Source: Tomocerus qinae
Taxonomy: Eukaryota > Arthropoda > Collembola > Entomobryomorpha > Tomoceridae
DNA: 64,000 nt
Direction: 5' to 3'
Assembly: GCA_020055645.1 (NCBI GenBank)
Contig: CM034546.1
Coordinates: 42,904,001 to 42,968,000 of the forward strand
Position numbers and translations under genes: made by a program. The notes below the pieces were generated by a model. It was not told where the DNA came from. It worked only from the letters and a program-made list of their open reading frames with translations, and did no database searches. Positions 12,781 through 25,000 of this stretch are shown here, in pieces. Within the stretch, counting starts at the first letter, position 1, and every line of letters starts with the position of its first letter.

Positions 12781-15700
12781 ATGTCTTGGCCTTCGGGTGT
12801 ACTCTTTCTTGCCCTTTTGAAAACTATTACTACTGTGTACTATCAAACCCCAAGCGCTGACGTTGACCAAAAATATTCATATACGACCAATTTGTCTCCA
12901 GTCAAATATTCGGGTATAAATAAATACATTATAATTATCAACACTTTAATTGTGTTGGTTTTTTGTTTTCATATTTTATTGATATACTATAAATACTATT
13001 ACCGACAACAGTTTTATTGGAATTGTTTATTTTGCAGACAGTAACAACAAAAATATTTCTTCTGTCAAGGAGGAAGGGAGGCCAACAATGCCAACAGTAA
13101 TTAAAAGTAAATGAAATGTCTTACAACTTTTATTTATATGAAATGCTGGGTCTTAATAAACAATGAAGTGTATAGTAATAACCCAAACAACAGTTAATTA
13201 TTAAATATCGCGAATTTCGTGTCATGTATTTCTTATTCCAGAACCAATTGCTATACCTTTAACATCTATGATTGAACTGCATATGACTGGAAGTGAAAAC
13301 GTTCCTTTGGATAATCTGTACACGGAAAAGCAGTTTCAATTTACATGCTCAGTCCTTTGGCCTTTGGGTAATCTGAGATGGCAAATAGTACTCAAAAATG
13401 AAACTGTTATTTGCATCGACCAACTTCTCAATGGAACGAAACTTTGTCCAAATTATTCAGGAAATGGTCATTAACTTACTACTAGCATTAAACCTACTAG
13501 CATTAAAAATATTTAACTTTAAAGCAATTTTTGGCAATATGATTGGCGGATAAATAAAAAGTGTTGACAATTACCAAACTTACGATTACACAATGTATAC
13601 AATTTTTTAAAAATAGTTTCAATACCAAAAGCACTAAAGAAGAAACGTTTTAAAATTATGCTTTTTTACCGTACTGAAAGTTAACCATTTTATATAAATT
13701 AATAAACCTGAGACATATAAATGTATTCTTTAAAGCCATTTATTTTCAACGAAAGTTAATTTACCTTACTATAATTTAAATTTTCAGAATTTGTTACTCT
13801 TGAAAACATGGCGGAACATATCAGTGACACTAATGGAACCAAAGTGGAGTATAACAATCGTACTAGCTTAGTAACATTTCACAGCTCAAAGGTTTCCAAA
13901 TTGATTTGCAATGTTCCCCTTATACCCAAGATTTGGGTCAGTCTTGCGACGGACATCAACGTAACAGGTATTTAACTTTTTAGTTCACAAATAACATTTT
14001 ACAGAGTTGAAATTTTAAAAAATAGAAATTTTATACCAGAAGCAATTTGAAATTGGCAAATTTACATTTTACTTTAGAGACAATTTTTGTAAGTCATAAT
14101 ATGTTGATAATATTTGTTTTATGTAACTAAATCTTATTACTGTCTATTTCTGTTAAATGTCTAATGACAGTATATTTTTTCAAATAGACAAAGATAATTC
14201 TTTTGAAACAAAATTAATTATAATTATCACTGTAAGTGTAGCTGTTTTGACCACTATAATGCTCATCATATAACTTTCAGATTCCGCAGAGCCGAATATA
14301 TTGGTTGAAGACTCTGATTACGAAATTGAAGAAAGTGGTGGTTATATAACATGTGATACTACAGGATTTCCCACTCCAGTTATTTCATGGTCTAAAAACG
14401 ACGAAGTAAGGGTATTAAAAATTTGCACGTTGCGTTGGTGCATATTTGATCAATTATAAATGAATTTCAAATATTAATAGAGCATATCTCCGGAAATAAT
14501 TGTCAGTTCGGATGGACAAAAATTAACCTTCCTGGCATTTAACAATGAACTAGAGGGAGATTACAAATGCTACGCCGAAAATTTTATGGGCGATGATTCA
14601 TTTACCTTTCATGTTACAATGAAACAACGCGCCAACAATGGTAAGGCATATTTATACATTTTATCCTAATTAGTTATCTACTAGCAAACGGCTATTAAAC
14701 ATCCATATATCTACACTATTTATTAATCTTATTACTATCCATTTCTGTTATATGCCTAATGACAATATATTTTTTCAAATAGACAAAGATAATTCTCTTG
14801 AAACCAAATTAATTATAAGTATCACAGTAAGTGTAGCTGTTTTGACCACTATAATGTTGATTATATACTGTCGTTATCGATTTGCAAAGGTAATTTTAAT
14901 TAAATATTGAAAGTTTAATGCAACTACTTATTGATTGTTTTAAAATAATTCTGTTACAAATTAGAGAGCGCTAGCTAAACTAACAAAGGAAGAAATCGAT
15001 GAATTTTTTAACGGAGTGCCAATTAGTAACATTGATGATGAAGAAGAAAAGAATATCATTAATATTCCTTACAATATTGAATATGAAATTCCAAAAGAGA
15101 AGATGAGAATCGGTTATTATTACTTTTAATCAAATGACAGGAAATGTTTTTGCCATTTTTATTGAGAAAGTACTTTGATATTTTTAGATAAAGCTCAGAT
15201 TTTAGGTAGTGGTCAATTTGGTCAAGTTTTAAAGGGACAAATTGATGGAATGACTGAAATCGTTGCATTCAAAACAACCAAACCCGATTGTCCAATGGAA
15301 ATGTTCAAAGCGTTGCTACTGGAATTGAAAACCATGGCGTTCATTGGGGCTCATTCCAATATTGTTCGTTTGATAGGAGCCTGCACATCCCAAATTCGTG
15401 ATGGTTAATATTTCCTAACAAATTAACAATAACTTTCTTTAGTTAATGCGTCAAGAAAAATCAAAACATATTTTTGCTAGGAATTTTATACATCGCAATG
15501 GAATTGTGTGAACTGGGATCGCTAGAAGACTTTTTTGAAACTAACAGAATTCATTATTGTCAATCTAAAGCTATTTTTGACTCTGACAATTACCAAAGTA
15601 TTTCATAAATTATGAACTTTAGAATTTAAAAAATCTTTTTGGATTTTAAAAAAGGAAAACATTTTTATTTGTTTCAGATTGCTATCATTCTGGTAGATTT

Positions 15701-16595
15701 GCCTTTCAGTTTAAAGACTTAGTGATATGGTCCCAAGAAATTGCAACAGGAATGGAATTTCTAGCTGATAAAAAGGTTTTCAAATTTACATTTAAATTTT
15801 GCAATATTATTGTCAATTTAACACCAAAAATTTGTCTAGGTAATTCATTCGGATTTGGCTATCAGGAATGTTTTACTGAATTCAAAGAAAACTGCTAAAA
15901 TCACAGACTTTGGACTTTCACGTCGATTGTACCAATACACAAATTACGTGAAAATGGGAGAGGAGCCTTTACCTTGGCGATGGATGGCAATAGAATCGAT
16001 CAAGTTCAATACTTTCTCCACTAAATCAGACGTTTGGTCATTTGGAATCACTTTATGGGAAATATTTTCTCTCGGTAGTCTTCCCTACCCAGGTTTAAGT
16101 TGGAGTCTGGAATTTGGGAATCAACTCGAGTCCGGTCTCCGCAACCGGCAACCGGAGCATGCAACGATTGAAATGTATATTTTTTAGTTTGAAAATTACT
16201 TAGTGTAACATGTGATCTCCGTACTGGTTCAAAGAAATGTGCTTCAACGAAGGATGGTTGGAGCTAGAATTTACACATTATGTAGTTCTTACCATACTAC
16301 TTCACAAAATGTTATTTTAATAATCATTTGTCACTTTTTACTTGGGATAATATGACGGAGAAAATCCTTCCTAGTAAAAAGTGAACGAAATTTAATATTA
16401 GTTTCGGAAATTTCAGGCACAATGAATGCAACGTTGTGATTTCAATTACCAGACAATGTTATAATTTTAGTAACTTTCTTATGCCCTAGATATGAAATAA
16501 TGAAAAACTGTTGGCTATCAATTCCGGATGAACGCCCCACATTTTTGGAACTGAAGAAGGGATTGATTGAATTTGATAAATATTACTGTTCATAG
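12781..16595 (+). CDS. RTK-A: Ig-domain receptor tyrosine kinase, non-RD (HSD)
   Basis: Thirteen exons: 12781-12913, 13038-13106, 13242-13466, 13788-13967, 14281-14405, 14481-14640, 14783-14889, 14965-15112, 15188-15403, 15481-15597, 15678-15775, 15840-16174, 16490-16595 (672 residues). Order: signal peptide; a short linker exon; a first Ig-like module (FTCSV...LRWQIVL); a canonical I-set Ig (ITC...VISW...GDYKCYAENFMG); one membrane helix (LIISITVSVAVLTTIMLIIY); a juxtamembrane IPYNIEYEIPKEKMRIG, equivalent to the LPYDxxWE motif of PDGFR/VEGFR/FGFR-class kinases; then the kinase. Visible are the glycine loop GSGQFGQV, VAFK, the alpha-C glutamate in LLLELKTM, the short insert, DFG, WMAIES and DVWSFG. 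The catalytic loop is HSDLAIRN (15846-15869), so the HRD arginine is serine. The protein ends directly after the kinase. Poly(A) signal at 16628-16633. Closest to RTK-D. It probably signals as a membrane receptor; exact class not certain. Confidence 0.88.
14127..14273 (+). pseudogene. Duplicated transmembrane exon inside RTK-A intron 4, ending in stop
   Basis: Sequence 14127-14273 is a near copy of the acceptor region and transmembrane exon at 14722-14865. It keeps the AG acceptor (14186-14187) and is in phase with exon 4. If used it would add DKDNSFETKL, then a complete hydrophobic helix, and stop at TAA 14271-14273, right before the exon 5 acceptor. The copy lacks the donor and basic stop-transfer residues. 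It is either a dead duplication or an alternative exon giving an anchored receptor without the I-set Ig and the kinase. Confidence 0.7.
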
Positions 16596-17827
16596 ATTTA
16601 TATCTAAACATTGAAGTATAGATAAAAAATAAATAATAGAAGTCATTTTAATCATTTGCTAGACATTTACCAAATAAATGTATTGATTATTAAAATTGTC
16701 AATTGGAGATAATCTCAATGTTCCATAGACTCCAATCCAATCACCAAGTAATCACTTAATAAATTTCTATAACTACCTTTTACCTTGACATTTTCCCCAA
16801 TATTTATTTCTATTTCTATTTCATTGGACTTTAGTTTAGAAAATTTTAATTAGACATAACCAACTTGAGTTTGCTTCCATACAATGTTAAAGAAACGATG
16901 TATTGAAAGTATTTCTAAAATGTACAAAACTTAGTTTTAGGTTAGGTTATTAAATTTTAGATTCCATGATAAACAGAATTGAAGTCATTGTTGTCGAATA
17001 ATCCTAGTAATATCATTTTAACATCTGAAAAGTCATTTAAAGGTAGCCCATATCGCCCATGTAGCTTAAACCACGATCATTACTATTTTTTAAATCAATA
17101 ACTTCACTATATTTACCGTAAATACTGTAATAAGCACTAGATTGTAATAAACGCTGGGTCTCCAATAAATGGCCAATGGTTAATCATTGTGCAAACGCAC
17201 AGGATGCAAATTACAACATTGTTTTATTTATTTTTAGCATTTGCACAAAGATATAAATAAACATCGGGTTCCTCAATAAACGCAGAGTCTTTGGCAAACT
17301 AAACGCCAGTTCAAAATTAACTTTGCAAACGCTTAGCCCAGTTACCGTTTATTACACAGTCATTACGGCAGGTAGTTATATATACCAGTTCCAAAATTAT
17401 TATTATAATCACATTTGTGATTTTCATTAATTCTCCAATACATTTTTGCCTTTATGCTATAATATGGTATTCGCCATTCGCTACATGTGACGCTTTATTA
17501 TGATTGAATTTGAAGTTGTTACAAAATTACAAACCTCCTTTTCACATGATAAAATAGTATTGTCTTTTATATAACTTTTATATCGCAAAACATACAAAAT
17601 GCAATTTATTTAATTTAAATTTACCACAAAGAGGCAAAAAGACACCTTTTGTTAATTTAGATGTACCAAAAGGCACCTTTTTGCCATTTTTCATGCCATG
17701 TTTGCTTTTGTATAAGCGCCAGCAGTTACCTCACCTAGCATTTGTTATTTGCCTTCAACATATTAATTTCATTATCACTTGCCGGCCACAATGTCATTCA
17801 TAATTAGTTTTGAGACTACCAACGTGG
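16596..17827. other. Intergenic between RTK-A and S1
   Basis: The first 100 bases include the RTK-A poly(A) signal. The part from about 16725 to 17030 is homologous to 29030-29270 downstream of the RTK relic. A hairpin at 17633-17693 (GGCAAAAAGACACC against AAGGCACCTTTTTGCC) resembles ends of the CAGGG MITE family. No gene is seen. Confidence 0.55.
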
Positions 17828-17835
17828 TATAAAAG
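17828..17835 (+). promoter_or_regulatory. TATA box of S1
   Basis: TATAAAAG followed by a GC-rich base run (CGGG) lies 127 bases before the S1 start codon. With initiation about 30 bases downstream the leader would be near 100 bases. It is the clearest core promoter in the window. Confidence 0.55.
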
Positions 17836-17954
17836 CGGGTCTATTTCCATCTACATAGTCTCTGTTTAGATTTCTAATATTACTAAGAAAAAAAATTCTT
17901 TTAATTCAGCATTCAAGCCTTATAATACTTAAGAATTTTAATTGCTTAAATACT

Positions 17955-19861
17955 ATGTCGTATCATAAATTTCTATTTATTTCCTCGATGTGTATTGTAA
18001 TTAAATTAATTAATTGCGACATTGACATCGATCCATTTATTATATTTTATAAAGAAGACAAGTGTCAAGGAACAAGCTATGCTTGGACAACCATGACAGA
18101 AAATGAACCTATTGTTGTACCGCCAGACACCTGGATGGTTAACAAAACCTTATCAATTCTTTATATAAAAACGTAAGTAAGCCTTTGCTTTCAACTTTCA
18201 ATACCTTGACATCTAATTTCATGTTTTACATTTGAAACAAGTATAAAAACAGTTTACAAAAGTGTTTTCAAATTCTAAGCAAATCTTTTAACCTTTTTTT
18301 AATAATCTTCCATTTAAATATTTTTATATCAGTAAGCCAAAATGTGTGAGGAAATTGTAGTTTGCCATTTCATAAATTCTTAAAGACTTTTGAAATGATT
18401 CAAACTGTTTATGTATAACTATATTCGTTTTACTTTGGACAATAAGATTGAAGAATAATAAAATCGATAAGAAAATATAATCCACGAGTTCAGTAAAAGC
18501 ACGAGCAATAGACGAGTTCACGTTTCAGTGAGCAAATTAATCGTGCTCGCAGAAGCGCGAAATCGTCTTATTATATTTTCCCATGCATTGGTTTTATAAT
18601 TCTTCAATCTTATTGTCCAAAGTAGAACGAGAATTTAGTAGTACAGGGCATGAAAAAGGCAAAAAGAAAAAGGCCTTCTCGATTATTATTAATTAAATGA
18701 AATAAATTGAAATTTGTTCATTATGTCGTCCCTTAAGGAACTAAATAGCCTATCTCCACTTTTCGTTTTGTGGACGAAATAGCCTATCTCCATTTTTCGT
18801 TTTGTGGACGAAATAGCCTAAACGCCATGGAGCCTAAATGCTGCGCCATGTATAGGTGCTATGTAGAGAGTGTCTAGGCTATGGAGATAGGCTATTTCGT
18901 CCACAAAACGAAAAATGGAGATAGGCTATTTCGTACACAAAACGAAAAGTGGAGATAGGCTATTTGGTTCCTTAAAAGACGATATGTTATAAAATATATT
19001 AATGTAAATGACAATATTAATCTCTCATGTGAAAAAAAATTGTAAAAACCTAAAATTCTATCATAATGCACAGATGAAGCGAATGCAGCAATAGAAAAAG
19101 GGCAAAATAAGCCTTTTTTATGCCCTGTCTATGTACTAATCTAAATATTTTACTTTGTCCATGCACTTTTCGTGTTTGCTGGGCTCAACTGAATAACAAT
19201 TGTAGTACCTATGTAAATTGTGAGATCTCTATTTTTATAGTAAAGTTTCTATCAAGTTAATTCCTAATTTTATTTATCCTTTAGGTGGTTACTGCAATAT
19301 AAATGTAGAGATCTTTGGGGCAACATTAATATTAAAAACCTAATTTTAGATTATGTCAATTTTCCTTATTGCATAAGTTATTATGGATCATCATGTAATA
19401 TCACTTCAATTCAGCGAAAGGTTTCAAATGAAAAAATTAATTTCGGACAAGAAATATTTCTATATTCTGGAACAAATTATACATCTGCAGTAAACCTAGT
19501 ACATGTAAATAGCACTGGGCGTAATATTGTTCCTTCAAGATATTTTAAAATTTTCGTGCTTTATTCAACCAGCGTGTGGACACTTTATGAAGAATATGGA
19601 TATGTTGGAAATTATCGTTGTTTGAGATATAATTCCAAGCAAGAATCTAACGGCAAATTCTCACACGTAATAACTTATGCCGATAATAATAATAACTGGT
19701 TAAAGGTTGGATCAATACAAGCTGGTTGTGCAAGAGATTTTACAACGCTGAGACCACCACCAATACGAAGTTGTCAACATGTCAGTGCAAAACTAATTCT
19801 TGATAAGGAAACAATTTCGAAATTAATTGTCCCTATTGTTATTGCGTATTTAATTCTTTGA
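17955..19861 (+). CDS. S1: secreted beta/gamma-crystallin-like protein, probably GPI-anchored
   Basis: Two exons, 17955-18172 and 19285-19861 (264 residues), split by a phase-2 intron full of MITEs. The protein has a signal peptide (about 1-22, ending near INC), paired cysteines, several N-glycosylation sites and a C-terminal hydrophobic tail (LIVPIVIAYLIL) that ends the protein, as in GPI-anchor signals. Four segments resemble Greek-key motifs: FYKEDKCQGTSY; TWLLQYKCRDLWGN; the EIFLYSGTNY region; and, clearest, VWTLYEEYGYVGNYRCLRY followed by WLKVGSIQAGC, which matches the WxLYExxxYxGxxxxL and VGSL pattern of beta/gamma-crystallins. The fold call is inference from motifs. S2 is its paralogue, with the same intron position and phase. 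Each S gene lies upstream of a B/C-type RTK. Poly(A) signal at 19903-19908. Confidence 0.75.
18415..18636. mobile_element. Fold-back MITE in S1 intron
   Basis: The left arm contains TACTTTGGACAATAAGATTG (about 18431) and the right arm contains its inverse CAATCTTATTGTCCAAAGTA (about 18606). The arms are roughly 100 bases with a GC-richer centre holding CACGAGCAA / CGTGCTCG words. It is non-coding and sits head to tail with the next element. Confidence 0.75.
18645..19127. mobile_element. MITE with CAGGGCATG ends and nested fold-back core
   Basis: The ends are CAGGGCATGAAAAAGGC and GCCTTTTTTATGCCCTG, perfect over the first nine bases or so. Flanking 8-mers TAGTAGTA and TCTATGTA match at five positions, so a hAT-type target duplication is only weakly visible. 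Inside, 18726-18981 is a second inverted repeat (CGTCCCTTAAGGAAC against GTTCCTTAAAAGACG) with repeated units reading AAATAGCCTATCTCCA. A half-copy of that inner element is near 46713-46830 in RTK-C. Confidence 0.75.
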
Positions 19862-22050
19862 TTTCCAGTCAGTATTTTTTCTAGCTTTAAGCTAAAATAA
19901 TCAATAAACAATTATATTACTATAATTTAAACTTTCCTAAATCTTAACATGCAATTCCTAATGATTATCACAATTATCAGCATTATCAATTAATACATCA
20001 ACGTGAATCGACAACTAAGTGTTAATTTAATGTTAATAATGATTACAGTTACATTATTTGTAAGTTGCATGTAATCATTTAAAATTTTGACAGATTTTAT
20101 TTAAAATTGGTAAATGGCTTGATTTGATCACAACAGAATTTTGAAAAAACTTGATATTAAATTTAACTTTTGAAACTTCGCCGGGTGTTTTGAAATATGA
20201 GATTTGGAATATGAAATTGAAAAATTGAGAATTTACAGCTCTTTCAAAAAACCTCCGGAGATATATTTATAAATGACGGGTCTTCATACCAACTTTCTCC
20301 AAAATCCAGGTTACGGTTCAAAACATATTTTTCATTCACATTTGAGAGATTTTTTTCATGCATCCCCTGAAAGGATCCAAAATGAATTATTTGTTATCCT
20401 GAAAGTTGTTTGTTTCCATTGCCATTCCCAACATGCAGAGAGAAGGTTGGCATTTTGGAAGCCATTGGGATGGCATTTACCTATATCAAATAAAATCTCT
20501 AAAATCTGTCCTTTATATTATGGTATACTGTCAACAGGGTTACAATAAGAGTAGCATTTGTACTGATTGGGTTCTATTGTGATCAAAGTTATCTGATTAC
20601 TACATATGTACCCACTCTGCAATTGTATAATGTAATAAAGGTGGTAGTGGTGGTAATTAAATTTTCAGACTGAATTCATCGTCTACCAAAAATTTTAAAA
20701 TAGTGCATTATATACATAACATCGATTTATAGAAAGGCAGATTAAAGTAATAGTAACCGAAAAGAACTCATCAATTTTCAATGGTGGATTTAGCATTATA
20801 CACAGCTTTTTATTAAAACTATAGTTCATCTTTTTGAAATAGAGCCTTGCAAATTCTAAGAGGTTTGATGAAATAGAATGCAGAAATAATAAAGTAAAAA
20901 ATAAAATTGTAAAACGGCCCTACATTGTTTTTATCAAAATTAACAGGTCGTCAAGGACTTAAGACATCTTTGAAAAATTACATTTCAAAATTTAATACAG
21001 GCAAAAGGATATTTCTAAAGCTATTGTATTATATAATCGTAGACTTAAAAAAATTACCAACCTATATATTATATATATTATATCTATGTAAGTATTTCTG
21101 GCAGGAGAGCGTAGGAAACCTGTATACATTACGTAACGTAAAACCCCCTCCCCTGCCCCATGTGAAACGCAAACGTGCTGACTTCAACACTATTGAGTAC
21201 CTTCTCCTCCCATCAACTGCACACGTATTATATGCAAGTTCCTTAAAAGCAAAATAGCAAAATGCGCAAGCCCATTTCCTCTAAACCACAAAACTGAGTT
21301 GTTTATCATTATTTATCATCAAAACAATAATATAAATTGACATAAGATGGTTTGACGTTTTACTGCGCCTTGCCAGTTTACACAAGTTTTTTCTAGAATG
21401 ATATAATAGTACTGGTTAACAATAACCCAAGGGAAATACAAATAATTTAAAAAAAGGTTTTTATTACTGTGATGTGTGGCCTGCTGAAATTCTCTTGAGT
21501 GCTAGGTTCGCCCCTCAGCTGGGTTCACTAGTATTTCAAACAGATGAACTATAGTGCAACCCTCATAAAGTCAACTGAGTTTAGTCTCCGTTGATAACTT
21601 TGCTTGGCAATTGGAATTTATAATTGTATAATAAGAAATTTTTTGATAAAATTTTCCTTTCCTCCTGCTTGTGCATAGAATTGAATTGGATTTGCCCATT
21701 GCATTAAACTCAGGCACTTTATGCCCGTATCACATATAGATAAGAATTTGATTAAGTGAGGTGGGCCAATAAATATTGACACAATCATTTTAATTAAAAC
21801 GAGCAGAGAATACCATTAAATTAATTTTGCAGTTCGTTCTTATCGGCTAGGAAAGCCAATATTAACTGTCGATGATTAATCTCGCTAACTATCTGAGCAA
21901 TTATTTTGTTCGCTCAGTATTTTGTGGTGCACATCCGTTGACTAACATTGACTGTGTTTCTTTAACTCTGTTTTAATTTAAAAGTGTTGTAGCTTATTTC
22001 AACATAAATTAATTACAACAGGAATTATAAATAATACCCAGAAAACAATT
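19862..22050. other. Intergenic between S1 and RTK-B
   Basis: The stretch holds the S1 poly(A) signal and one copy of a dispersed repeat at 21000-21290. The open frames 20273-20548 and 20925-21257 have no known motif; the second one is simply the dispersed repeat read through. Nothing else is recognised. Confidence 0.5.
21000..21290 (-). repeat. Dispersed repeat family, copy 1 (inverted)
   Basis: Read on the minus strand this matches 51560-51790 and 57660-57880. Shared words include GCGCATTTTGCT, GTTGATGGGAGGAG, GAGGGGGTTTTA and GTTTCCTA. Similarity is patchy, so these are old copies. No ends or coding part can be defined. Confidence 0.6.
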
Positions 22051-25000
22051 ATGGCTAAACCATTGGCTATTATATCATTAATTAATATAATTTATTTAAT
22101 TTTCGTTCAACAATTAAAAGGCCAACCCTTTTGTGAAAATCCGGATTTTGGAGCACCGCTGGAAAAAAATAACATTACAGAATTGCAACGACCATTTTCC
22201 ATGGACGACATTTTAAATCATCAAGAATGTAGGTGTAACATTTATTTTATTTTTAATCAGTGCTTACTGTACTTAACAACGTAGCAAATACTGCGTTTTT
22301 TGATAAGCAGAGTTATTTACAAAATATTGAGCTACCTGAAACGTATGTATTCGAGTGAACTTAGGACTAAGAGAAAACTCAAGGGTTGTAGGTTGGTTAA
22401 GGTTTGCATGGTGAAAACTGCAGGTTGGAGTAATACTAAATGGTTGTGTTAGGGTTAAGAATTTCAGCAAGCTTTATGTCATTAGTGTTGAAATAAATGA
22501 TGTCAACTTTTAATTGTTTATTGTTAAACTTCTTTTTAAACTTTTCTTTTTGAAATGTTTATTATTCAAAGAAACTGACTGTACTGCTTTCATTCTTTAA
22601 AACGATTGATTTTCTGGTCTTACATAATTAAAAAAATATTGCAATTGGAATGTTTTATATCGTCTGACTAACACTATAATCAGTTTTATAAGCAGTGTAA
22701 TCGTACGTATCGTAATATGTGACGACTATCTTCATAATTTAAAGCAGTTGAGATTTTGGTGGTATCAAAAAAGTGCATTTTTTAGAAAGAGTGTTCAAGA
22801 TTTAGTACACAGAAGTATAATACAGTTGTATTTAAATTTTGAAATCAAATTGTTTTGTAAACTATGCGATGAAATGGTTTGTCGCATTGTAGCACTCATT
22901 ATGAATTTGGCTTTTCACATTAAACATTGTTGTGTTAGTCAGATGGAACCAAAATGCAGTTGGTAATTATAAGTATTTTATCTGCTGTTGATATTATTAT
23001 TGTTTCTGAATTAATTTTTTTTAATTTTAGTATCGCCATTAATGATACCATTAGAAGATATATTGATGGTACATATGGATAAAGAGAGTGTTAATGGACT
23101 AAAAAATTACACACTATACACCGATATACCTTACACATTTATATGCAAGGCACGCCTGCCACTTGCAGGATTGAAGTGGCAGATGAAACTCACTAATGAC
23201 AAGATTGTCTGCATCGATTACTTTACCCATCAATACACTCCGGTTTGCGACATATATCTTCAATCTCCCCCATGGTACACCCAAGAAGGTAAGTGAAATA
23301 ACTCATTTGCAAACATTTGAAAAACGATATAGTCCAGAAATTAGTTAATCTGGACGAAATTAATGCTGCCGAGGTTGACATTAATTTTGTCTACTGAAAA
23401 AAATAAATATTGTCCCATTTTAAATGATGAGTGACTTACCTTATGCTCAATTGCTCACAGTAATGATCCTTAATAATGATTGATAAAATATAAAATCTAT
23501 TTTAGAATTTGCTACCATTAATATGATTCAGAACGGCAATGGTGGTTGTTATGACGACATATATACCAATTTTACATTTCATGATTCGAATGTATCCGGT
23601 TTGATTTGCCATGTACCGATATGGGATTTGTTTTGGATCAGTCTTACTTTAAACTTCACAGTAACAGGTGAGCAGTTTTGAACAGTGTATCATGATTTCT
23701 ATTTCATGTACCAATTTTATTGGTAATGATGAGTTTGTGAGTTCAGTACGAGTTGCTTTGGGGTTTACGCAATTCATTCCCCCTTTTACAGTACAGCACT
23801 ATTTTCATCATAATATTCATTCCTCGTAGTAATTTTTATAACAAAAAACTTCCACATCTTTCTGTAAAACCGCCCTTTCTGGGGACCCGACAAATTATAA
23901 GGGAAAATACATAATATTATTTTAATTTTTGGGTTTTAAAACAAAAATTCCTTTCTTTTCTTCGATTTCGGAGGGGCCCGGGTCCCCTGACCCCCCTGGC
24001 TGCGCTTGCCTTTTTGACCTTCTTTATAAAACAGCTAAGAGTAAGGTTTTAAATAAAGTTCTTTTTTGCCTTTTTTCCTCTCTTGATGAAGCATTTTGCC
24101 CCATTTCCTTCAATTTACGTGTTGTAAAAGTATAAAATGCAAAAAATGACTGATTTTTAGCTGTCTGAAGAAGGCAGCTTATAGAACCAAACTGTCCGTC
24201 CATCCGTTAACTTTCGAACACAATGACGGATGTTTTTAAAAAAGTAGTACCTATTTCAAATTATTTAAAGTTTCCCAGAGGCCTGAAATACGTAAAGATG
24301 TTGCTGATTACGAATTTGATGAAGATGGAGGAGAAATTAAATGCGACTTCATAGGACATCCTTTTCCAACAGTAAAGTGGCACAAAGATAATAAGGTCTG
24401 TCTGAGTTATGACCAAATAATTATTATATACCGATTATGGTTTTAGCTGTGTAGCAATTATCTCGGAAAGTATAAACGCAGTATATTAATTAATTCGACC
24501 CAGGTAGTTTGTGAACGTAAAGGAAATAATAATTATGTGAAGCTTTTTTGATGAAAAACCTTTCTAAGAAGCTCAAAACTAATATACACTCACATTATAT
24601 TTTTAAATAATCAAACACGACACAACATTTTTTATAGATGGCTGTAGAGTTCCGAGTGGTGGCATACGTAGTAATTAATTAAATAAATGAATATTGTATC
24701 AATGGAAGACACGAGATACTACTACTATAATTTAATTTTTGCCTTGTAGGTTGTTCCCCCAGGAGTTGTCATCAGCCCTGATGGTACAACATTGCGATTT
24801 ACTAGCTTTAGTGAATTATTAGCTGGTGACTACAATTGCTTTGTCGATAATTTCAAAGGGCATGATACATTTACGTTTCGTGTTACCAAAAAAAGGAGGG
24901 CCACCGACGGTATGATAACCAATTTTTACGTTTTTATGTTTAAATCAAATCAACCAAAGCGATACCCTTCTTTAATGTGAAGTAAATCAGTCTAAACGAA

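Noticed and set aside
20273..20548. Open frame of 91 codons after S1
   Set aside because: No signal peptide, domain or paralogue; codon use is like the surrounding non-coding DNA, and no promoter or splice structure supports it.
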